Made by a program: the position numbers and the translations under genes
The notes under the pieces: model-generated
What the model was told of the DNA's origin: nothing
What the model saw: the letters and a program-made list of their open reading frames with translations, nothing else
The model's database searches: none
Assembly: GCA_023375785.1 (NCBI GenBank)
Contig: SZWC01000852.1
Coordinates: forward strand, 134,374-198,373
Direction of reading: 5' to 3'
DNA: 64,000 nucleotides
From: Penium margaritaceum
Taxonomy: Eukaryota; Streptophyta; Zygnematophyceae; Desmidiales; Peniaceae
Shown: positions 12,123 through 24,689 of the stretch, piece by piece
How the letters are laid out: each line of letters opens with the position of its first letter
How positions within the stretch are numbered: the stretch's first letter is position 1

Positions 12123-12548
12123 TGTGACGCGAAAGTTGGGACTTAGCGTCAAAAGGTCTCGGCAAGCTCGGAAAAGTTTGCATTGTAAGACTAAATGACC
12201 ATCCTCCTCGTCGAAGTGGTCTTTCCTTGCCCGAGTCGTCATGGCTCACCTCGCCCTTTCAAAGCTACGGTGTCGCTTCTTTATAAACTTATGTTTTGCT
12301 AATTATTCATAGTTATTTATGTATTTCTTTAGAAACAACGGTGGAAACTTCCTGAACGTAACTTCTGTCGAGATGCTCAATTGGACTCGATTTTCGCTGC
12401 TTGATTCACGTGTTTCCGTCAAACTTGACGTGACCACATGGTGTCGGTCGCGGAACAATGTCCATGGATTGTCGCAATCAGGTAATGATTACAACGGTCC
12501 ATCTTGACTGTAAAATTTAGGTGTTGTTCAAAACTTTGTCGTGTTACA
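12123..12548 (-). repeat. 3' LTR of the chromovirus
   Basis: 426 bp, aligned along its whole length with 30719-31144. In element orientation it begins TGTAACAC and ends with CA. A purine-rich stretch (AAGGGAAAGGCA, 12549-12561 on the complement) lies against its inner edge and is the likely polypurine tract. Confidence 0.92.
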
Positions 12549-12561
12549 TGCCTTTCCCTTA
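12549..12561 (-). other. Polypurine tract of the chromovirus
   Basis: On the minus strand a purine-rich run directly abuts the start of the 3' LTR, the place where plus-strand DNA synthesis is primed in LTR elements. Confidence 0.6.
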
Positions 12562-12909
12562 AGCTACGAATCGTCCTCGGTTCGGTTTTATCTTTTGTGA
12601 AGAAGTGGTTTTGCACACGACCATCCATCTTAGATGATAAAAGCGCCAATCCATGGAGAGGATAACATCATGATTCGGCACATTTCAAAGTTCACAGATA
12701 GTTCAACTTTCAAAGACAAAAAAATAGTGGCCACACTTCCTCCCCCTTTACATGAATCGACCCCGCGACAAGTGCCCAAGCGTCCCCGTCACAGGCTGTC
12801 GGGAGTAAGCCAAAGATCAGCCAGAGGGCCAATGCCATTATCATCTCAAGGGGACTCGTACGAGGGTGGTACCCCTGAGGGCACGCTTGTTCCGACGGGC
12901 AGCCAGTTC

Positions 12910-14254
12910 CTCCTAGTACTCCGTAATTGTCGCAGTTGGCACTCGCGACTCTGGCTCCAAAGTGTTGAGGTCAGGTCCACAACCGGCCCAGTGGATGAGG
13001 TACTCCTTAACCACTCGTGCGTGTAAATTACGCTCACGGTGTTGGAGGATGCGGTGCACCTCACACTGGCCTTCTGCGGCGATGACAGCAAAAGGGGGTG
13101 GCTGAACAGACTCGTTTGCTGTGTAAGGTGCAAGGAGACTCACGTGAAAGGTATCATGGATGTGCATGGCTGGTGGGAGGGCCAACCGTTAGGCAACACT
13201 TTCCTGCTTCTGTGTAATCGTGAAGGGTCCCATCCATTTCAGAAACATCTTTCGTGCACCCCACGGTTTTAGACACATTTTTCCCGTGCTTAAAAGCACA
13301 CCATCTCCGATGGAGAAAGTCAACTCACGACGTTTCTGGTCAGCATAGGCCTTTTGGGGCTGTCGAGCCGCATATAAATGAGCCTTGGCATCCCGCCAGA
13401 GGGCGTCCATGCGCTCAACAAAGGCCTAGGCAAAGGGCACCTGATCACCGTCGCCCCCGCACGTCACCATTTAAGCAAGAACCACCGGATGCCGACCGTG
13501 GTTGAGGAAGAATGGGGTAAATCTAGTCGATTCGTTGATCGCATTGTTCACGGCAAACTCGGCTAGGGCCAAAAAGTCGTCCCAGTCCTTCATTGTTGGG
13601 TCGATGTACATGCGGAGCATCGGCCCACGTGTGCGGTTCATGCCCTCTGTTTATCTATCCTTTTGGGGATGAAATGCCGAGGACATGCTTTGTCGCGTTC
13701 CAAACCGTTCTTGCGACGCAAGCCAAAACCGGGTGGCAAAGCGTGGATCGTGGTCGGAGATGATGCGGAGGGGTAAGCCGTTGTACCTGATGACACCATC
13801 ATAGAAAAGCCTCGCAGTCTCTTCCACTGTGACGCGAGTTGTTGTGGGTCTAAAGTGGGCCATTCCTTTTGCCCTGTCCACCACGACCAAGATTACATTG
13901 TGGCCTTTCTTGGTCTCTGGGAGTCCCATGATGAAATCCATGGCCACCGACTCCCATGGGTTGTCGAGAAGCTATAGAGGCTGGAGGAGTTCTGCAGGTG
14001 CCTTGTTCAAAGTCTTGTTACGAAGGCACAGATCACACACCATGCGGTACTTTTTAATGTCACTGCTCCACCCTGGTCACCAATAGTGCTGAGCTAGAGC
14101 ATGTCCAGCCTTTTTTTATCCGAAGTGACCTGAGGAAGGAGGATTATGAAACTCGAACACGATGTAATTTCATAGGTTATTGACATTGGGGACCACCACT
14201 TGCTTGCCATGCCAGTACAACCCGGCAGCCTCCACGAGGCCATAGTGTTCAATG
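12910..14254 (-). pseudogene. Chromovirus pol, integrase core and chromodomain (fossil)
   Basis: Minus-strand frames contain the integrase catalytic core, with words MDFIMGLPETKKGHN near 13940 and LPLRIISDHDPRFATRFW near 13760. After the integrase C-terminal part (HIHDTFHVSLLAPY near 13150) comes a chromodomain-like stretch ending EYLIHWAGCGPDLNTLEPES near 12960. In this family the chromodomain steers integration to marked chromatin. The region is separated from the rest of pol by the nested Copia. Broken, with several breaks. Confidence 0.85.
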
Positions 14255-14259
14255 TTCTT
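14255..14259. repeat. Target-site duplication TTCTT (left) of nested Copia A1
   Basis: TTCTT precedes the LTR start at 14260 and recurs at 24437-24441 directly after the second LTR. The duplicated bases are chromovirus integrase-region sequence, which proves the nesting order. Confidence 0.9.
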
Positions 14260-15084
14260 TGTTGGTTGTTTGCGCTCATCGTGCTCTGTTGTGTCCTCCC
14301 GGCTTGTGTACATCGGCGTGCAGATGACTGACGGCGAGACTCGACGCCGGTGGAGTGTCGTCCGGTGGAGCCGACGCACGCTGAGGTCGTCTCGCGGTTC
14401 GCTGGAGCCTCTTCTCTCCGGCGACGTGTTCAACTCCATCGGCAGGCCTCCCCGGCGGTCGCTGCCGGCAGTCACTGCCGCTGCAGTCGCTGTCTGCATG
14501 CGTCCAGCACGTACTATCGTGTCTGCGTCGTCGTGCACTGCATAGGGTCCCAGATGCGTGCTGCATGACCCTGTTTGGCGGTATAAACCGTCGTTGGCAC
14601 TATCTGGGTTTAGGCTGCCACAACTCCTCGCAACTATTTTTCTAGTAGATTCTGACCGCACGGCTGCGTTTGCAGCGTCGGTATTATGGTATGGTCCAGT
14701 TTTCAGGCAAAACGGACGACGCCCGGGTTTTGGGCTGTTGGCTGCCCGGCAGGCCTCACCGGGAAAACCTGCCAGCCTGAACTGAGCTATTTTCTGATTG
14801 GCTGATGGACTGAGTAACAAGCTCTACAGAGCTGGGGGGGGCTAGATCTTGGAGGGGTCCCCCATTGCTGTTCATTCTTCATTCTTAATCAGTCATTGTC
14901 AGTTTTCAGCTGCTTTCTGGCGCTAACTCTGGCGCGCGCGTTTCTGAGTAACAAAACACAGAGCTTCCAGACTTAGACTCTAGAGCAGCGGACTGAGGGG
15001 GCAGCTAAGTGAAGCAACGAGCGTGGAAGACCGCACGCTGCATCAACAACGCTGCTGCCCCAACATGCTGCATAGTTTCTAGCT
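14260..15084 (+). repeat. 5' LTR of Copia A1
   Basis: 825 bp, beginning TGTTGGTTGTTTGCG and ending TTCTAGCT. It contains a TATAAA box near 14581. The end AGCT rather than the usual CA is fixed both by the PBS directly after it and by the target-site duplication after the other LTR. Confidence 0.92.
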
Positions 15085-15097
15085 TGGTATCAGAGCC
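15085..15097 (+). other. Primer-binding site, initiator Met tRNA
   Basis: TGGTATCAGAGCC directly follows the 5' LTR. It is complementary to the 3' end of plant initiator methionine tRNA, the usual primer of plant Copia elements. Confidence 0.92.
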
Positions 15098-15397
15098 AGA
15101 GCGTAGCAGCAGCAACAGAAGACCGACGAACAGGTGCCAGACAACGCCGGCGGACCTTCCATACGCGCCAGTGCAAGGGAAATGCTGCCGGATTTTTTCC
15201 GACAGCATTGACCCTCCTGGTGGCGGCGTCACAAATTTTCCCACGGCCACTGGGCCAGGGGAAATGCTGTCGAATTTTTTTTCGGCAGCACTGACCCCCA
15301 CGTGTGACGCGAGGAGGTGAGCGGCAGGCGACGTCTGACGTCTGTGGGCGACGACGCACGCGGCAACATCACCCAGGTGCAGTGACTGGCACCACCT

Positions 15398-16960
15398 GCA
15401 GCAGCAGGCAGCAGCAGCAGCTCGCAGCAGCAGCCCGCAGCAACAGCAGCACGCAGCAGCAGCAGCTCACAGCAGCAGCAGCCCGTAGCAGCAGCAGCTC
15501 GCAGCAGCAGCATCTCGCAGCAGCAGCAGCCCGCAGCAGCAGCAGCTCGCAGCAGCAGCAGCAGTAGCTCGCAGCAGCAGCATCTCGCAGCAGCAGCAGC
15601 CCGCAGCAGCAACAGCTCGCAGCAGCAGCAGCAGCCCGTAGCAACAGCAGCTTGCAGCAGCAGCAGCAGCGGGCAGCAGCAGCAGCGGCGTGCAACAGCA
15701 GCAGGCAGTAGCAACAGGCAGCAGCACCAGCAAGTAGCAGCTGCCAGCCGCGGCTGCTGCTGCCCGCTGCTCGCAACGAGCGAGCAGCGAGCAGCAGCTC
15801 GCTGCTGCGCAGCGAGCAGCAGCCCGCTGCTCGCAGCAGACAGCGGGCTGCTGCCCGCTGTGTCACGAGCCAAAGAAGAAAACAAAAAAAAAACGAAAGA
15901 CGAAGGAAAAAAAAAGGGACTACGAAGCCCCTCTGCTGCAGCTGCAACGAGCAGCTGCTGCAGCACGTAGCAGCTGCAGCAGTAGCACCCACCTGCAGCA
16001 GCGAGCTGCAGCAGCTCGCTGCTCCAGCAGCAGCAGCCACAACAGCTGCTGCAGCTCGCAGCACGCGCAGCACCAGCTGCAGCAGCAGCAACAGCAGCAA
16101 CAGAAGCAGCATCTGCAACAGCAGCAGCAGCAGCAACAACAGCAACAACAGCGGCATCTGCAGCAGCAGCAACAGCAGCAGCAGCACCCGCAGCAACAGC
16201 AGCAGTAGCAGCAGCAGTAGCAGCAGCAACATCAGCTGCAACTGCAGTAGCAGCAGCAGCAGCAGCAGCTGTAGCAACAACAACAGCAGCATCTGCAGCA
16301 GTTGCAGCAGTATCAGCATCAACAACATCAGCGGCGGCCCCAAGATTCACCGCTGCTGACGTCACCGCTGACGTCAGCACCCCTCTGCTGACGTCACTAC
16401 TGAAGTCACTACTGACATCAACAAAAAAAAACAAAACAAAGGGACACCAAGGCATGGCGGATAGTCCAGGCGAGTGGGGGTCCTCCTCTGATGGGGGGAC
16501 CCCCACCCCCCCTTTCTTGCAACGGTTGCTGCAGCATCAGCAACAGCAGCAACACCCGCCGCAGGACCAGCAGCAGCCGCCACCGTTGCTGCCGCAGCAG
16601 CCGCTACTGCTGCAACAGCAACCGCCGCCTATACAGCTGGCGCCACCGCCGCTACAGCAGCCGCCGCCGCCTCTGCAGCAGCAGCCGCCGCCTCTATAGC
16701 AGCAGCCGCCACCTCCGCTGCAGCAGCAGCCGCCGCCTCTGCAGCAGCAGCCGCCACCGCCGCTGCAGCAGCAGCCGCCGTCGCTGCAGCAGCAGCCGCC
16801 GCCTCTATAGCAGCAGCCGCCACCGCCGCTGCAGCAGCAGCCGCCGCCTCTACAACAGCAGCCGCCACCGCCACTGCAACAGCACCCGCCGCCCGTACAG
16901 CTACAACCACCGCCGCAGCAACAGCAGCAGCAGCAGCAGCCGCAGCAGCAGCAGCTGCCG
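15398..16960 (+). repeat. CAG/CCG-rich trinucleotide tract in the leader and Gag start of Copia A1
   Basis: Long imperfect (CAG)n, (GCAGCAGCTC)n-like and CAGCAGCCGCC repeats. 15398-15760 and 15960-16330 are leader; 16520-16960 lies after a likely Gag start (MADSPGEWG at 16454) and reads as Gln/Pro-rich. A short T/A-rich patch with GAAAAAAAAAG interrupts it near 15880. Comparable tracts occur at the same place in the other Copia copies here. Confidence 0.85.
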
Positions 16961-18935
16961 CCCACTGGTGTCATCGGCGGCCATTCCGACCCCCTCGCGG
17001 CTCTTCAGCAACAGCTCGCCGCCTTGACACAGCAGCTTGCTACGCTCCAGCCGGTACCCGCCCGGACTGTCACCAGTGGTCCACCGTCGTTCGTCCCTCC
17101 AGGGCACGCCAGCCTAGCTTTGTCTGCTGCCACGTACTACCTGGCTCAGCACCAGACTCAGCGGCAGCGGCAGACAGTCACCTCCGTCCTTGGCCCCACT
17201 CCGGGTGCCTGCCGCAGGCAGAAGGACTTTGAGACGCCGCCGCCGTCGCTTCAGGCCGGCGAGCAGTTCAGGAGCTGGGAGCTCAGCTTCCGGATCTGGG
17301 CACAGGGTGAGGGCTTGTGGGCGTACTACAGCCTCCCCTATGACTCCACCCAGGCCGACCAGCTGTATGACGCTGGTCGCGCCGTCCGTGCCCTCGTCTC
17401 CGTCACCCCTCCAGCTTCCCGCCTGGCCTTAGAGCCTTTTCTCGGCGACGTCACGGCTGGCGCCATCCCGGACCCTGTCGCCGCCTGGCACGTCCTCACC
17501 AGGCCACATCGTCTGTCCAGCGACGCTGAGATTAGCCGTCTGCTCCGGGAGTTCAACTCCCTGCACATGGGGGCGACCGAGACGGTCACTGCCTACTGGC
17601 AGCGGGCGGAGGACATCCTCCGTCGTCTTGGCACATCTGCTCCGCCCCCGCTGTCCGCGCTTCTCACCANGACTACGCAGACGTCTTCGTCCACTACCCC
17701 CAGGACGTCCTCACCACCATGGCGACCCAGGGCACCCTCATGCCCTGGGCTTACGAGCTCTTCCTCCGCATTGAGGAAGCTCGCCAGGAGTCACTGCTCC
17801 ATCGCACGGAGGCGCTGGCATCCCCTGCCGTCGCCTCCCCTACTGTCGCCCCCCCTGCCGTTACCGCCGTGGCCGTCGCCTCCCCCGCCGCAGCTACCTC
17901 ATCGTCGTCGGGGAAGAAGAAGAACAGCCGGAACAAGAAAGGCAAGGGTCAGCCACAGCAGCAGCAGCAGCCGTCGTCGACCGGGTCTAGCGGTGGTAAC
18001 TCGGTCTGCCACAACTGTGGTCAGCCCGGGCACGGGTGGTACACGTGCCCTCTCCCGACGGACGAGGCGCGCGTCATCGCCACCATGTGGCGCCAGCGGG
18101 AGCGCCGCCTCGCCTCTGCCGCCGTCGTCGATGCTGGCCCTTCCACCTTGATCTCGCCCAGCGGCTCTGCCCCTCTGTCGGCTCCGCCTGTCCCGCAGAC
18201 ACCCGCGCCGCAGCAGTACTACCCGTAGCCGTCGGCGCCTCCGCTCCCTTCACAGGCACAGTCTTCCTACTTCCCGGGCTCCGGCACCGTTACTCCGCAT
18301 TCCGTGTACGCCCCCGGGTCCTCCTCTCGTGAGCGTCAGCTGGAGCAGTTCATCGCGCTCCAGCTCGGCCTTCCTCGTCCTCCTCCCCAGGGAAGTGCGA
18401 GTTGCATCACCTCCTGCCCTCCTGCCTCCCCTTGCATGACTGAGGCTGACCTGCGGTCGTGTCCCGTCTCCTCGTCTGTCTCATCGTCGCCCGTGGCCTC
18501 CTCCACCCCTCTTCTTGATGACGTTGCTTGGCTTGACGATTGGCAGTCCCGTTTTGCGCCTCCGTCCACCGCGTCCGCGTCCTGCGCCTGCTGCCATGTG
18601 ACCGTTAGCGATCTTGCAACCCCGGTCCAGGACTCCTCTGCGACCTGGATCATCGACTCCGGGGCCACGCATCACATGACAGCCTCTCGTGAGGCCTTCA
18701 GTATGCTCGGTCCTGTCGGCGATGTCTCCGGTGTCCGGACGGGCTCCGGACAGGTGTTACCTGTCCGTGGTGTTGGTGTCGTTCGTTTTCGTGGTCCTGC
18801 CGGTGACGTCTTCCTGACCGATGTCCTCTTCGTCCCTGGTCTAGAGCTCAGCCTCCTTTCCGTGACTGCCCTTGACCGCATGAGCATGGATGTTGTCCAT
18901 TCGCGTGGTGTTGGCACTGTGTCGTTGCGCCCGTC

Positions 18936-19279
18936 NNNNNNNNNNNNNNNNNNNNNNNNNNNNNNNNNNNNNNNNNNNNNNNNNNNNNNNNNNNNNNNNN
19001 NNNNNNNNNNNNNNNNNNNNNNNNNNNNNNNNNNNNNNNNNNNNNNNNNNNNNNNNNNNNNNNNNNNNNNNNNNNNNNNNNNNNNNNNNNNNNNNNNNNN
19101 NNNNNNNNNNNNNNNNNNNNNNNNNNNNNNNNNNNNNNNNNNNNNNNNNNNNNNNNNNNNNNNNNNNNNNNNNNNNNNNNNNNNNNNNNNNNNNNNNNNN
19201 NNNNNNNNNNNNNNNNNNNNNNNNNNNNNNNNNNNNNNNNNNNNNNNNNNNNNNNNNNNNNNNNNNNNNNNNNNNNNNN
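18936..19279. other. Assembly gap (344 N)
   Basis: Run of N inside Copia A1, between protease and integrase. Nothing can be said about its content. Confidence 1.
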
Positions 19280-20302
19280 GAGCACGGCCGCTATGTCCTC
19301 ACCCTCACGGACGACTATTCTCGCTATCGCTGGGTCTTCTGTCTTAGGCAGAAGAGCGATGTCGCCCGGGCCATCCAGGACTGGCTTGTCCTCGCCGAGC
19401 GCGCGTGTGGCCGCTTCCTTCGCCGCTTTCGCTCCGATCGTGGTGGCGAGTACATGGGTGAGGCTGCGACTTTCCTCGCCACCCGCGGCGTCCACCACAA
19501 GACATCGGCGCCCTGCACACCCGCCCAAAACGGTGTCTCCGAGCGGTGGAACCGGACCATGGCCGACGCGGTCCGCACCATGCGTGTCGAGTCCGGCCTC
19601 TCCGAGGGCTTCTACTTTGAAGCCATGGCATACATGACCTGGGTCTGGAACCGGATTCCCCACGGTCCCCTTCCCCGTCAGTCCACACCGTACCAGCATT
19701 GGTGCGGTCAGCGCGCTGACCTTCGCCCCGCTCGCGTCTGGGGTTGTGTCGCCATTGTCTGGCTGCCCGTCCCACAGCAGGGTGGCAAGCTCTCCCCCCG
19801 CGGCCGTCCCTGTACCTTCCTCGGTGTCTCTCGTCAGTCCAAGGCCTGGCGCTTCTGGGACCCGTCCCGGCACTGCATCATCGAGTCCCGGGATGCCCTC
19901 TTCTTCGAGGACCCGTTTCCTCGCGACCTCATTCGCTCTGGCTCGTCTGTGTCTATCCCGTCGCGAGGGGGTGTGGTGAGTCCGTCCTCCATCCTACCGC
20001 GTCCGGGTGACACAGTCGCGTCCGCTGGTTCCCCCGGGCCAGCTGTCCCAGTCGCGTCCGCTGGTCCCCCCGGGCCAGCTGTCCCAGTCGCGTCCGCTGG
20101 TNACCTTCCTCGGTGTCTCTCGTCAGTCCAAGGCCTGGCGCTTCTGGGACCCGTCCCGGCACTGCATCATCGAGTCCCGGGATGCCCTCTTCTTCGAGGA
20201 CCTGTTTCCTCGCGACCTCATTCGCTCCGGCTCGTCTGTGTCTATCCCGTCGCGAGGGGGTGTGGTGAGTCCGTCCTCCGTCCTACCGCGTCCGGGTGAC
20301 AC

Positions 20303-20735
20303 AGTCGCGTCCGCTGGTCCCCCCGGGCCAGCTGTCCCAGTCGCGTCCGCTGGTCCCCCCGGGCCAGCTGTCCCAGTCGCGTCCGCTGGTCCCCCCGGGC
20401 CAGCTGTCCCAGTCGCGTCCGCTGGTCCCCCCGGGCCAGTTGTCCCAGTCACGTCCGCTGGTCCCCCTGGGCCAGCTGTCCCAGTCGCGTCCGCTGGTTC
20501 CCCCGGGCCAGCTGTCCCAATCGCGTCCGCTGGTTCCCCCGGGCCAGCTGTCCCAGTCGCGTCCACTGGTCCCTCCGGGCCAGCTGTCCCAGTCGGGTCC
20601 GCTGGTCCCCCCGGGCCAGCTGTCCCAGTCGAGCCCTCTGGTCCCTCCGGGCCAGCTGCCCCAGTCGAGTCCTCTCGTCCCCCCGGGCCAGCCGCCCCTG
20701 TCGTGTCCGCTGATCTCTCCGGGCCGACAGCCCCA
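20303..20735 (+). repeat. 36-bp minisatellite in the integrase-RT linker of Copia A1
   Basis: About twelve tandem 36-bp units, each encoding variants of SAGPPGPAVPVA, becoming more divergent toward the right. Two further units lie at about 20020-20100, left of the single N at 20102. The unit length is a multiple of three, so copy-number change keeps the frame. A degenerate version of the same array is in Copia A2 at about 36050-36460. Confidence 0.92.
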
Positions 20736-23312
20736 ATCTCCTCCACTGGCCCGTCAGACTCAGCGTCGTCGCGCGCCTTGTCACGCTACACACGCGGCCC
20801 CGGCGGCATCCTCCGACCCAGGCCGTCAATGAGCGTCCAGACCGTCGTATCGCGCTCGACAGCGCCTCGACCCCCCGTGACGCCACGTGCCTCCTCCACT
20901 CCCACGGTCGTGAGCGGGGACCCTGGCACCAAGGCCCTGGGTCTAACCACCTCGGCCATCATTGCCGATCTCCACCCGGGCTCCGCATTGGGCTACGCCA
21001 TGCTCCATCACGAGCATCGGCACGCTGTCGTGGCTGCCCTTGCGCGCATCCCACCTGGGGCGCGAGAGGCACACGCTCTCTCAGTCCGCTCCACAGCACG
21101 CCCGGAGGACCCAGCCACCTTGCGCGAGGCACGAGCCTCTGCTGAGGCCGTCCACTGGGACGCTGCCTGCGCCGATGAGCTCGCTGCTATCCGATAGCAC
21201 CACGTGTACGACCTCGTTGACCTTCCTCCAGGTCGGAGGGCCATAGGCGCCAAGTGGGTCTTTCGGCGCAAGTGGAAACCCGACGGGTCCCTGGACAAGT
21301 ACAAGGCCCGCCTCACTGCCAAGGGGTTTGCCCAGGTCCCTGGGGTCGACTATGACCAGATCTTTGCCCCAGTTGGCCGGTTCTCCACCAGCCGAGCGCT
21401 CTTCAGCCTGGTCGCCCAGCATGGGTGGGAGCTACATCAGATGGATGTGAGCAACGCCTTTCTCCATGGCTCACTGGAGGGTGAGGAGCTCTACATGGTG
21501 CAGCCACCAGGCTTTGACGATGGCACCGGGAGAGTGTGGCGCCTGTGTAAGGCCCTCTATGGCCTGAAGCAGTCGCCTCGGTACTGGAACCAGGAGATCA
21601 GTAGCACGCTACTCCGTGGTGGGCTCCAGTGCAGCACCGCGGACCCTGCACTATTTATCAGTTCGCGAGGTCAGACTTTCGCTGCTGTTCTGGTGTACGT
21701 CGACGACCTTCTCATTGTGTCGCCGGACACGGCCGCCATCCAGCGCATCAAGGACCTGCTGCACGCCACCTACCAGATGAAGGATCTCGGGTCTGCCCGA
21801 GTCTTCCTGGGCATGGAGCTCGAGCATGATCGCTCCCAGGGCATCCTCCATGTCCATCAGGCTGCTTATGTGCAGACTCTGTCCACTCGTTTCGCCGAGG
21901 ACCTGCCACTNCATGTCGCCCGATGGCCAGGTGAAGCTGAAGAGTCCTGACCCAGCTGTTGTGGGGGAGCCAGTTGACGTGACCACGTACCTGCGAGTCA
22001 TCGGGTCACTGATGTTCCTGGCGACGACGACGCGTCCAGACATCGCGTTCGCCGTCAACCTCCTGGCCCAGTTCTCTCAGGAGCCGCGTCACCTCCACCA
22101 CGAGGCTGCGATCCGAGTACTGCGCTATGTCGTCTCGACTCCTCGGCGAGGTCTCATATTCCACCGTCAGCCGTCTGTTGTCGCAGTGGGCTACACCGAC
22201 AGCGACTGGGCCGGCAGTCCGGACGGTAAGAGTCGCACAGGCTAGATCTTTCTGATTGGCGGCACGGCTGTGTCCTGGCGCAGTGGCAAGCAGGGATGCA
22301 TTGCACGCAGCACTGCTGAGGCTGAGTACGTGACTCTTGGGTCAGGCGCGTGTGAGAGTGTGTGGTTGCGTCGTCTGCTGTCCGAGTTGCGTCAGTCTGT
22401 CCCATCCATCAAGTTGCATTGTGACAATGAGAGTGCCATGGCCATCGCCGACAATGACGGCGTGCATCACACACGCACAAAGCACATCAACGTTGAGTAT
22501 CACTATGTGCGTTCATTGTTGCATGACGGCAGCATCAGCATCGTGTGGGTTGAGACAGCACGGCAGTTGGCTGACTTCCTGACTAAGGCACTGAAGCGCG
22601 ACTCGTTCAAGAAGGCTGTGAGTTCGGTCGGCGTGCGTCCGTGAGTGGCTCTCTCTTTTTATCTCTCCTTACGTCTCTGCATGCCCTNCTCGACTCCTCG
22701 GCGAGGTCTCATGTTCCGCCGTCAGCCGTCTGTTGTCGCAGTGGGCTACACCGACAGCGACTGGGCCGGCAGTCCGGACGGTAAGAGTCGCACAGGCTGG
22801 ATCTTTCTGATTGGCGGCACGGCTGTGTCCTGGCGCAGTGGCAAGCAGGGATGCATTGCACGCAGCACTGCTGAGGCTGAGTACGTGGCTCTTGGGTCAG
22901 GCGCGTGTGAGAGTGTGTGGTTGCGTCGTCTGCTGTCCGAGTTGCGTCAGTCTGTCCCATCCATCACGTTGCATTGTGACAATGAGAGTGCCATGGCCAT
23001 CGCCGACAATGACGGCGTGCATCACACACGCACAAAGCACATCAACGTTGAGTATCACTATGTGCGTTCATTGTTGCATGACGGCAGCATCAGCATCGTG
23101 TGGGTTGAGACAGCACGGCAGTTGGCTGACTTCCTGACTAAGGCACTGAAGCGCGATTCGTTCAAGAAGGCTGTGAGTTCGGTCGGCGTGCGTCCGTGAG
23201 TGGCTCTCTCTCTCTTTATCTCTCCTTACGTCTCTGCATGCCGTGGGGGAGTGTGGATGTTGACCGTGTCTCTGCCCGCCCATGTGCACTACGCCTCTGA
23301 GTCATGGGGGAG

Positions 23313-24436
23313 TGTTGGTTGTTTGCGCTCATCGTGCTCTGTTGTGTCCTCTCGGCTTGTGTACATCGGCGTGCAGATGACTGACGGCGAGACTCGACGC
23401 CGGTGGAGTGTCGTCCGATGGAGCCGACGCACGCTGAGGTCGTCTCGCGGTTCGCTGGAGCCTCCTCCCTCCGGCGACGTGTTCAGCTCCATCGGCAGGC
23501 CTCCCCGGCGGTCGCTGCCGGCAGTCACTGCCGCTGCAGTCGCTGTCTGCATGCGTCCAGCACGTACTGTCGTGTCTGCGTCGTCGTGCACTGCATAGGG
23601 TCCCAGTTGCGTGCTGCATGACCCTGTTTGGCGGTATAAACCGTCGTTGGCACTATCTGGGTTTAGGCTGCCATAACTCCTCGCTACTATTTTTCTAGTA
23701 GATTCTGACCGCACGGCTGCGTTCGCAGCGTCGGTATTATGGTATGGTCCAGTTTTCAGGCAAAACGGACGACGCCCGGGTTTTGGGCTGTTGGCTGCCT
23801 GGCAGGCCTCACCGAGAAAACCTGCCAGCCTGAACTGAGCTANCTGCATGCGTCCAGCACGTACTGTCGTGTCTGCGTCGTCGTGCACTGCATAGGGTCC
23901 CAGTTGCGTGCTGCATGACCCTGTTTGGCGGTATAAACCGTCGTTGGCACTATCTGGGTTTAGGCTGCCACAACTCCTCGCAACTATTTTTCTAGTAGAT
24001 TCTGACCGCACGACTGCGTTCGCAGCGTCGGTATTATGGTATGGTCCAGTTTTCAGGCAAAACGGACGACGCCCGGGTTTTGGGCTGTTGGCTGCCTGGC
24101 AGGCCTCACCGAGAAAACCTGCCAGCCTGAACTGAGCTATTTTCTGATTGGCTGATGGACTGAGTAACAAGCTTTACAGAGCTGGGGGGGGGGCTAGATC
24201 TTGGAGGGGTCCCCCATTGCTGTTCATTCTTCATTCTTAATCAGTCATTGTCAGTTTTCAGCTGCTTTCCGGCGCTAACTCTGGCGCGCGCGTTTCTGAG
24301 TAACAAAACCCAGAGCTTCCAGACTTAGACTCTAGAGCAGCGGACTGAGGGGGTAGCTGAGTGAAGCAACGAGCGTGGAAGCCCGCACGCTGCATCAACA
24401 ATGCTGCTGCCCCAACATGCTGCATAGTTTCTAGCT
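23313..24436 (+). repeat. 3' LTR of Copia A1
   Basis: Same start and end as the LTR at 14260-15084, preceded by the polypurine tract GTCATGGGGGAG. It is longer because about 296 bp appear on both sides of a single N at 23843, most likely an assembly artefact. Confidence 0.9.
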
Positions 24437-24441
24437 TTCTT
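24437..24441. repeat. Target-site duplication TTCTT (right) of Copia A1
   Basis: Matches 14255-14259. Chromovirus sequence resumes directly after it. Confidence 0.9.
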
Positions 24442-24689
24442 CGGCTCATCGAACCAGGTGTTCATAGTGTAGCCCATCCAAATGTGATTTTTGAAAGGGT
24501 TCACATTGACCAATGGCCGTGGGGGTGGGCGGAGCGGGTTTGTGTGTAATGTTGTCTCCGCTGCAATGGCGGCAAAGTGGCAGTTTGTGATATCATTATT
24601 GCTGAGCATGAGGCTCATGTGTGTTGGGTTTCGGTTCAATGGGTCTGCCACGTTAGCCCGCCCTGGTTTGTACTACCAGATGAATGGGA

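Larger units (their letters stand above)
16454..23199 (+). pseudogene. Copia A1 gag-pol polyprotein region (fossil)
   Basis: Recognisable parts in order: Gag body at about 17020-17670; CCHC zinc knuckle CHNCGQPGHGWYTC at 18007-18048; aspartic protease word WIIDSGATHHMT at about 18646; an assembly gap; integrase core at 19280-19700 with YVLTLTDDYSRYRW and FRSDRGGEY, then NGVSERWNRTM; a Pro/Gly-rich minisatellite linker at about 20010-20735; RT at 21200-21850 with QMDVSNAFLHG and YVDDLLIVS; RNase H at 21980-22640, repeated after a single-N join up to 23199, ending ADFLTKALKRDSF. The parts match plant Copia polyproteins. Broken as stated for the whole element. Confidence 0.9.
14260..24436 (+). 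mobile_element. Ty1/copia element, family A, copy A1, nested in the chromovirus
   Basis: Plus-strand Copia bounded by LTRs at 14260-15084 and 23313-24436 and flanked by TTCTT. Order: 5' LTR, initiator-Met PBS, long CAG-rich leader, Gag with zinc knuckle, protease, integrase, Pro/Gly minisatellite linker, RT, RNase H, polypurine tract (GTCATGGGGGAG), 3' LTR; this is the Copia order, with integrase before RT. The LTRs differ at only about one to two percent by eye outside the duplicated block at a single-N join, so this is a recent insertion, the youngest in the window. It is broken (roughly five to eight breaks), some of which coincide with assembly joins. Confidence 0.95.

Noticed and set aside
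15229-16974. Several long minus-strand frames rich in Ala, Leu or Cys
   Set aside because: They are the other strand of CAG repeats in the Copia A1 leader; homopolymeric composition only.
20303-20735. Collagen-like Gly-Pro repeat, first thought of as a host structural protein
   Set aside because: It lies in frame between Copia integrase and RT and its degenerate twin sits at the same place in Copia A2.
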